NCBI GenBank assembly: GCA_964458655.1
Contig: CAYWJT010000010.1
Location: 1-57,089 of the forward strand
Length of the DNA: 57,089 bases
Direction: 5' to 3'
Source of the DNA: CAYWJT01 sp964458655
Lineage (GTDB): Bacteria > Acidobacteriota > Aminicenantia > Aminicenantales > Saccharicenantaceae
Part shown: positions 52,474 through 57,089 of the stretch, one piece after another
Position numbering within the stretch: position 1 is the first letter of the stretch
How the letters are laid out: the number at the start of each line of letters is the position of its first letter
The notes under the pieces: model-generated
Told to the model about the DNA's origin: nothing
The model's input: only the letters and a program-made list of their open reading frames with translations
Databases searched by the model: none
Position numbers and translations under genes: made by a program

Positions 52474-54486
52474 TCAGACTTTCTTGCGGAACCCGGCTAG
52501 GAAATTCTCCAGCAGCGAAAGTTCCCTATAGGACAGGTTCTTGAACTTGAGCCCGGAGTAGAAGACGGCCGGCTCGACCCCCGACTTCTCGGAATAGACG
52601 ACGTCGCTGAGTATCGCCTGGGCGATATCCTCGATGACGAGCAGCGTCTCCAGGGTGGTGTCGACCGGCAGCGATGAGTTCGTTATGACCCTGGCGCCGC
52701 CCGCGCTGAGGTTGGCGGTCTTGGCCACCTTGAAGCCTTCCTTCTCCCTGAACATGAGCACGGTCGAGACGCTGAAGCGCTCCTGGCGCCTCATCTCCTG
52801 GAAAGTCGGCGGCGGCTCGATCCTGACCGGCGCTTCCGGGACGGCCTCCGGCCTGATCAGGTCGAAGCAGCTGACCTTGTTCTTGGACGGCTCGGCGCTT
52901 TCCTCCCGGCCGGCGAGTTCCGGCCGCATCTTGCCCTTGGCCTCGGCCAGGGCCAGGTCGGCCTCGGCCGCCAACCGCTTCAGGTCGGCCCGGGCGAGCG
53001 GCAGCTTCAGACCGCCCTTCTTCTTGGGAAAGACGGTCACGCCGAAGGACATGGTCAGGTTGCCGCGGGGCTGGAACTCCTGGAACTCGAAATAATGGTC
53101 CTCGACGTTCTTGCGTATCCTTTCCGTCAGCAGGCAGGCTTCCTCGACGCTCTTGACCCCGGTCAGGAAGAACAGGAATTCCTCGCCGCCGTAGCGGCAG
53201 AGCAGGTCCTCCTCGCGGATCGAGGACCTGAGCACGCGGGCCAGCTCCCGCAGCAGCACGTTCCCGGCTTCCTGGCCGTTCCGGTCGTTGTAGTTCTTGA
53301 ACCAGTCCACGTCGCCCATGACCAGGGCCATGTGGCCTTCCTCCCGGCTGCGCTTGCCCATGGAGTTTATCCTCTGCAGGACCATGTCCAGGAACGGCTC
53401 CGGCCGGAGCAGCCCCGTCAGGGCGTCGTAGTGGATAAGGTTGAGCTTCATCATGGCCAAGGCCATGTGCTCCGAGAGGCTGAGGAGTATCTCACGGTCG
53501 TCGCGGCTGAAGCCCTCGGCGGCGACCCGTCCGTTCTTGAGCTTGTTGTAGACCTCGATGACGCCGATGACCTCGGAGCCGTGCATGATGGGCACGGCCA
53601 GGAGCGTCCTGGGGGAGGTCTTCAGCAGCAGTTTGTAGCGGGAAGCCGCGGCTTTGTCGGCGGTCGAGAAGTCGGTCACGTGGACCGGGCTCTTGTAGAC
53701 CACGGCGGAAGGCGCGAAACCAGGCGAGTCCAGCGAAAAAACGAAGCCGTTGAACTCCGACTGGACCAGGAAGGCGTTGTCCCAGAGGATGGGCTTGAGG
53801 AAGCGGCCGGACGTCTCGCTCTGCTCGACGATGTAGACCGAGGCGCTCTGGGCCTTGACCGCGTCGCGGATCTCCGGGATGACGTCGAGCAGGCTGCCGA
53901 CGTCGTTGGCCTCGTAGATCTTGCGGACGATCCCTTCCAGCCGCTGCTTTTCCTTCTGGAACCAGATGTACCTGGCTTCGACCGCGATCCGCTTCTCGAC
54001 CTCCTTGATCAGGTTGACGTTTATCAGGGAGCGGATCTCGTGGATCTCCTTGAGCACCTCGCGGACCTTGGCCTCCCGTTCGGCCAGGGCCCGGCGCAGG
54101 CCCTCCACCTCGGCTTTCTTGCGGGCCTGGGCCAGCGCCCTGCGGAGAGCGGTCAGGAAGGCGTCCTCCCAGGGCCGGCCGGCCGCAACGGTCAGGGTGT
54201 CCACGCAGAACTCCGGCGGCCAGTCCTGGGCCGCCCGCTCGGCCTCGGCTTCGCTTTCCGCGGTTATGATGATGGATGTCTCCGGCGATATGAAGCGCCG
54301 CAGGTTTTCATAAGAGGCGAGCCCGGCCTCGGCGATCATGACCAGGGGGGTGCCTTCGGCTTCGGGGCCGAGCAGCTCGCCGGGCCCGGCGGCCGCGAGG
54401 GCGGCTTTTTCGCCGCCTGAAAGTTCCAAAAGCCGGCCGGCCAGGTCGGGCCTGGGATTCAGTATGAATATATCTTTCCGGCTCAT
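52474..54486 (-). CDS. diguanylate cyclase with GAF, GGDEF and PilZ domains
   Basis: Domains in order: a receiver-like N-terminus (about 1-120), coiled coil (120-185), GAF (about 195-350), GGDEF (about 350-525) and PilZ (about 560-665). The active-site motif is GGEEF (433-437). The inhibitory I-site RxxD is at 424-427, so feedback control is kept. PilZ has RRQER (566-570) and NLSAGG (592-597), the cyclic-di-GMP-binding pair. It thus makes and can bind the same messenger. It lacks membrane segments. The 3' end is nine bases from the coiled-coil gene. Confidence 0.93.
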   Translation of the reverse strand: MSRKDIFILNPRPDLAGRLLELSGGEKAALAAAGPGELLGPEAEGTPLVMIAEAGLASYENLRRFISPETSIIITAESEAEAERAAQDWPPEFCVDTLTVAAGRPWEDAFLTALRRALAQARKKAEVEGLRRALAEREAKVREVLKEIHEIRSLINVNLIKEVEKRIAVEARYIWFQKEKQRLEGIVRKIYEANDVGSLLDVIPEIRDAVKAQSASVYIVEQSETSGRFLKPILWDNAFLVQSEFNGFVFSLDSPGFAPSAVVYKSPVHVTDFSTADKAAASRYKLLLKTSPRTLLAVPIMHGSEVIGVIEVYNKLKNGRVAAEGFSRDDREILLSLSEHMALAMMKLNLIHYDALTGLLRPEPFLDMVLQRINSMGKRSREEGHMALVMGDVDWFKNYNDRNGQEAGNVLLRELARVLRSSIREEDLLCRYGGEEFLFFLTGVKSVEEACLLTERIRKNVEDHYFEFQEFQPRGNLTMSFGVTVFPKKKGGLKLPLARADLKRLAAEADLALAEAKGKMRPELAGREESAEPSKNKVSCFDLIRPEAVPEAPVRIEPPPTFQEMRRQERFSVSTVLMFREKEGFKVAKTANLSAGGARVITNSSLPVDTTLETLLVIEDIAQAILSDVVYSEKSGVEPAVFYSGLKFKNLSYRELSLLENFLAGFRKKV

Positions 54487-54866
54487 CGCCCCCGCTTCAC
54501 TTCAAAGAATGGTCGGGCTTTTTCCTGGCGCCTTCCCCTGATCAAGAACCTTGGCTCGATTCCGTCGAAATCAGGGCTGTTTTTCCCTCTGTTCTTCCGC
54601 GATAAATGTATAATAAGCGGTCGCGGCAAGTCAACTTTTTTTCTCGTTTATTAGGCCGCGAGGCGAAATTCACCCCCTGTCCCCGCCGGCGGCTAGCCCT
54701 TTGGGTCGCCCCCCAGGCGCAGGGGCCTGACGATTCGGGAACGGAAGGGTTTTCCGAGAGCGAAAAAGTCGTCCGCCGGTGCGGTGTTCCTCTGGGGTGA
54801 CACCCGCAGCCGTTTCTCCTGGGAGTCCCCGGCGACGCGCGGAGCAGGGCTTGCTTTCGCCGCTTG
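54487..54866. other. intergenic region, 380 nt
   Basis: It holds the cyclase promoter (54607-54634, minus) and, on the plus strand, a perfect TATAAT (54609-54614) in the same bases. CCTGTCCCC at 54676-54684 is a relative of the GGGACAGG repeat. Several GC-rich hairpins lie between 54690 and 54850. A 64-codon plus-strand frame has no ribosome-binding site. No known RNA family is recognised. Confidence 0.45.
54607..54634 (-). promoter_or_regulatory. promoter of the diguanylate cyclase gene
   Basis: Minus strand TTGACT (54629-54634), 16-nt spacer, TATACA (54607-54612); leader of about 115 nt. Confidence 0.55.
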
Positions 54867-55469
54867 TCAGCCGTTCAAGGGTTTGCGGAACTTGTCGGGG
54901 TCGAACTTCTTAAGGTAGCGGACTATATTGGTATAGATGCTGTGGAAGCCGTAGCCGCCCCGTCGCATCTCCCGGATGGCCTCTTCCTTGGTCCAGCCCT
55001 GGACCACCACCCTGAAGACGGCGATCATCAGGCCGGTCCGGTCGGCGCCGTGATGGCAGTAGACGAGGTAAGGACCGCGCGCCGGGTCGCTGACCGTTCT
55101 CAGGAAAAGCAGGATGGCATGCTCGTCGACGTTCGATGCCTGGGACGGGATGGCCACGTAGTTCAGGCCCGCGGCCAGGGCCTTCTCCCGGTCGGAATGT
55201 TTGCTCCTGAGGTTGATGACCGTCCTGATGCCGAACTTTTTCAGTTCCGCGAAAGCCTGGGCCGGCGGCTGGGCCGAGCGGTAGAGGTCCGCGGTGACCA
55301 GATAAGCGTTCTCGACACCAGGCACCGTCACGGGACGAGCCCAGTGGGCCGGCCTGTCGTCGACGGCGGGGCGGCTGGAAAGCGCCGCCAGGAGCAGGCC
55401 GCAGACGACGATGCCGAGCGCGGCCGTCCGGGCCGGGTTCCGGAGCGTGAACTTTTTCGACAGCCTCAT
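54867..55469 (-). CDS. secreted or membrane-anchored dual-specificity phosphatase
   Basis: An N-terminal helix (about 15-31, TAALGIVVCGLLLAALS) acts as signal or anchor. The phosphatase fold follows, with AYLVTADLYRSAQPPA and FGIRTVINLRSKHSD. The active-site loop is CHHGADRTG (Cys138, Arg144), the C-x5-R motif of cysteine-based phosphatases. The general acid is likely in the SQASNVDEH segment. The layout matches DSP/Siw14-like enzymes that act on phosphoproteins or inositol phosphates. The substrate here is unknown. Length 200 residues. Confidence 0.87.
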   Translation of the reverse strand: MRLSKKFTLRNPARTAALGIVVCGLLLAALSSRPAVDDRPAHWARPVTVPGVENAYLVTADLYRSAQPPAQAFAELKKFGIRTVINLRSKHSDREKALAAGLNYVAIPSQASNVDEHAILLFLRTVSDPARGPYLVYCHHGADRTGLMIAVFRVVVQGWTKEEAIREMRRGGYGFHSIYTNIVRYLKKFDPDKFRKPLNG

Positions 55470-55501
55470 CTTCGCTTTCTGTCCGCAGCGACGGCAAGGC
55501 C

Positions 55502-55530
55502 ATGATATTGGCCGCGCCCCGCGGTGTCAA
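55502..55530 (-). promoter_or_regulatory. promoter of the phosphatase gene
   Basis: Minus strand TTGACA (55525-55530), 17-nt spacer, TATCAT (55502-55507); leader of about 26 nt. Confidence 0.65.
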
Positions 55531-55608
55531 ATGGAATTGCCCGGATCAATGAAGAGGCGTACCTGTCGCTCGGGCGGGTGCGGGCCGAAGCGCTTAATGC
55601 GGGTCGGG

Positions 55609-55645
55609 CGGCTTTTTGGAAAAGCCGACGTCGTTGTGATATATA
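55609..55645 (+). promoter_or_regulatory. promoter and hairpin upstream of hutU
   Basis: TTGGAA (55616-55621), 18-nt spacer, TATATA (55640-55645). The perfect inverted repeat CGGCTTTT (55609-55616) / AAAAGCCG (55620-55627) overlaps the -35 box and may be an operator. Confidence 0.45.
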
Positions 55646-55690
55646 AATTAACGGAATTGCATATAGCGATTATTGGTCAGGGGGTGCGCC

Positions 55691-57089
55691 ATGGACGAGA
55701 AGAAAAGCGTCGCCACCGCCAAGCCGCCCGCGCGGGTCAGGGCGCCGCGGGGGAGCGGCCTGCGCGCCAAAGGCTGGGGCCAGGAAGCGGCCTTGCGCAT
55801 GCTCATGAACAACCTCGACCCGGAGGTGGCCGAAAAGCCTCAAGAGCTCATCGTCTACGGCGGCACCGGCAAGGCCGCCCGGAATTGGGACTGCTTCCGG
55901 GCCATCGTCTCCAGCCTGAAAAAACTCGAGAACGACGAGACCCTGCTGGTCCAGTCGGGCAAGCCCGTGGCCGTGTTCAGGACGCACGCCGAAGCTCCCC
56001 GGGTTCTCATCTCCAACGCCATGATCGTGCCCAAGTGGGCGACCTGGGACGAGTTCCGCCGGCTCGAGGGGCTGGGCCTGACCATGTACGGCCAGATGAC
56101 GGCCGGCAGCTGGATTTATATCGGCACTCAGGGCATCCTGCAGGGAACCTATGAGACGCTGGCCGCCGCGGCTGGACGGCACTTCGGCGGGTCTCTCAAG
56201 GGCCGGCTGGTCCTGACCGCGGGCCTGGGAGGCATGGGCGGGGCGCAGCCGCTCGCGGTCACCATGAATGAGGGGGTGGCCATAGTGGTCGAGGTCGACC
56301 CGGCGCGCGTCCGCCGCCGTCTTGAGACCGGGTATGTCGACACCATGACCTCGAGCTTGGACGAGGCCCTGCGCCTTGCGGAGGAGGCCCGGCGCAAGGG
56401 CGAGGCGCTGTCCATCGCCCTGCTAGGCAACGCGGCCGACGTTTTGCCTGAGTTCGTCCGCAGGGGCGTCACCCCGGACGTGCTGACGGACCAGACCTCG
56501 GCCCACGACGAGCTCAACGGCTACGTGCCGCACGGGATGCCTTACGAAGACGCTCTGAAGCTGCGGCGCGACGACCCCGGCGAGTACATCAAAAGGGCCT
56601 ATCGATCGATGGCCGTCCACGTCGAGGCCATGCTCGAGCTCCAGAAACGCGGGGCGAGAGCGTTCGACTACGGCAACAACATCCGAGGCCAGGCCCTCAA
56701 GGCCGGAGTCGGCCGGGCCTTCGACATCCCCGGCTTCGTGCCCGAGTATATCCGGCCCCTTTTCTGTCAGGGCAAGGGCCCGTTCCGCTGGGCCGCGCTC
56801 TCCGGCAAGCCGGCCGACATCCACGCGACGGACGAGGCCGTGCTCAGGGAATTCCCGGAGGATGAGGCCCTGGCCCGCTGGATCCGCAAGGCCCGCGAGC
56901 GGGTCAAGTTCCAGGGCCTGCCGGCCCGGATCTGCTGGCTGGGCTACGGGGAAAGGGCCCGCTTCGGCGCGGTCATAAACAGCCTGGTGAAGAAGGGCCG
57001 GATAAGCGCGCCCATAGTCATCGGGCGCGACCATCTCGACACCGGTTCGGTCGCGTCGCCCAACCGCGAGACCGAGGGCATGAAGGACG
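55691..57089 (+). CDS. hutU: urocanate hydratase, 3' end beyond the window
   Basis: AGGGGG precedes the ATG at 55691, and 466 codons are visible without a stop; the full protein should be about 550-690 residues. Urocanase blocks are clear: VYGGTGKAARNW, TMYGQMTAGSWIYIGTQGILQGTYET, GGMGGAQPLAVTMN, VEVDPARVRRRLETGYVD, LTDQTSAHDELNGYVP and FDYGNNIRGQA. The enzyme uses NAD+ to hydrate urocanate to imidazolonepropionate in histidine breakdown. Further hut genes may follow outside the window. Confidence 0.95.
   Translation, partial: MDEKKSVATAKPPARVRAPRGSGLRAKGWGQEAALRMLMNNLDPEVAEKPQELIVYGGTGKAARNWDCFRAIVSSLKKLENDETLLVQSGKPVAVFRTHAEAPRVLISNAMIVPKWATWDEFRRLEGLGLTMYGQMTAGSWIYIGTQGILQGTYETLAAAAGRHFGGSLKGRLVLTAGLGGMGGAQPLAVTMNEGVAIVVEVDPARVRRRLETGYVDTMTSSLDEALRLAEEARRKGEALSIALLGNAADVLPEFVRRGVTPDVLTDQTSAHDELNGYVPHGMPYEDALKLRRDDPGEYIKRAYRSMAVHVEAMLELQKRGARAFDYGNNIRGQALKAGVGRAFDIPGFVPEYIRPLFCQGKGPFRWAALSGKPADIHATDEAVLREFPEDEALARWIRKARERVKFQGLPARICWLGYGERARFGAVINSLVKKGRISAPIVIGRDHLDTGSVASPNRETEGMKD

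Noticed and set aside
54606..54800. 64-codon plus-strand frame before the phosphatase
   Set aside because: No ribosome-binding site and it starts inside a promoter; the residues look random.

Overview
The window is a high-GC, gene-dense piece of bacterial chromosome with no transposase, integrase, phage gene or CRISPR array that I can recognise. The gene content suggests Acidobacteriota, possibly the Aminicenantia lineage. The hints are a VWFA-related secreted protein of the acidobacterial type, a six-bladed beta-propeller lipoprotein, a zinc-ribbon/kinase/TolB-like/TPR receptor, a DUF6067 glycosidase-like protein, a proton-pumping pyrophosphatase and a four-subunit ferredoxin-dependent oxoacid oxidoreductase. 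This is inference from families, not a phylogenetic result. The cell was probably anaerobic or facultative.

Layout. 1-4.9 kb: three envelope proteins, namely a transglutaminase-like protein, a DsbD-alpha-like lipoprotein and a TPR-thioredoxin lipoprotein. 4.9-6.4 kb: a promoter, a structured leader, a 68-residue peptide and a radical SAM/SPASM enzyme, which together look like a small peptide-modification (RiPP-type) locus. 6.4-15.5 kb, minus strand: receptor kinase, DUF6067 glycosidase-like protein and the hppA pyrophosphatase with a textbook terminator. 15.7-19.1 kb: gatE-gatD, the archaeal-type Glu-tRNA(Gln) amidotransferase. 19.1-23 kb, minus strand: recO, a rodZ-like gene, ftsX, ftsE and two small membrane proteins. 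23-34 kb, mostly plus strand: mutM, tRNA-Arg(CCT), the VWFA protein, the propeller lipoprotein, a nuclease-fold-like protein, a YfgM-like TPR protein, a ferredoxin, a site-2 protease and a zinc-ribbon membrane protein. A phosphoesterase and a small membrane protein lie on the minus strand within this stretch.

34-44 kb, minus strand: hypF coupled to queH, a coiled-coil membrane protein, a TlpA lipoprotein, the porCDAB operon, an endonuclease IV-like protein and thiC. 44.6-49.9 kb, plus strand: vanZ-like gene, a secreted unknown, rsmD, an unknown protein, then rpmE-prfA-prmC for translation. 49.9-54.5 kb: an HD-GYP protein, a soluble coiled-coil protein and a GAF-GGDEF-PilZ diguanylate cyclase, forming a likely cyclic-di-GMP neighbourhood. 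54.9 kb to the end: a secreted dual-specificity phosphatase and the 5' part of hutU.

Several start codons were moved downstream from the longest frame because a ribosome-binding site or promoter decided it. Sigma-70-type promoters can be read for many operons. In several cases (rodZ-like, mutM, the 28.9-kb membrane gene, queH, the 45.5-kb gene) the -10 box sits only 6-10 nt before the start codon, implying leaderless or nearly leaderless mRNAs. Intergenic spaces hold hairpin repeats, some sharing a GGGACAGG-type motif. The observations most worth following are the peptide/SPASM locus with its alternative-helix leader, GatDE in a bacterial setting, and thiC with no TPP riboswitch but a large palindrome abutting its promoter.
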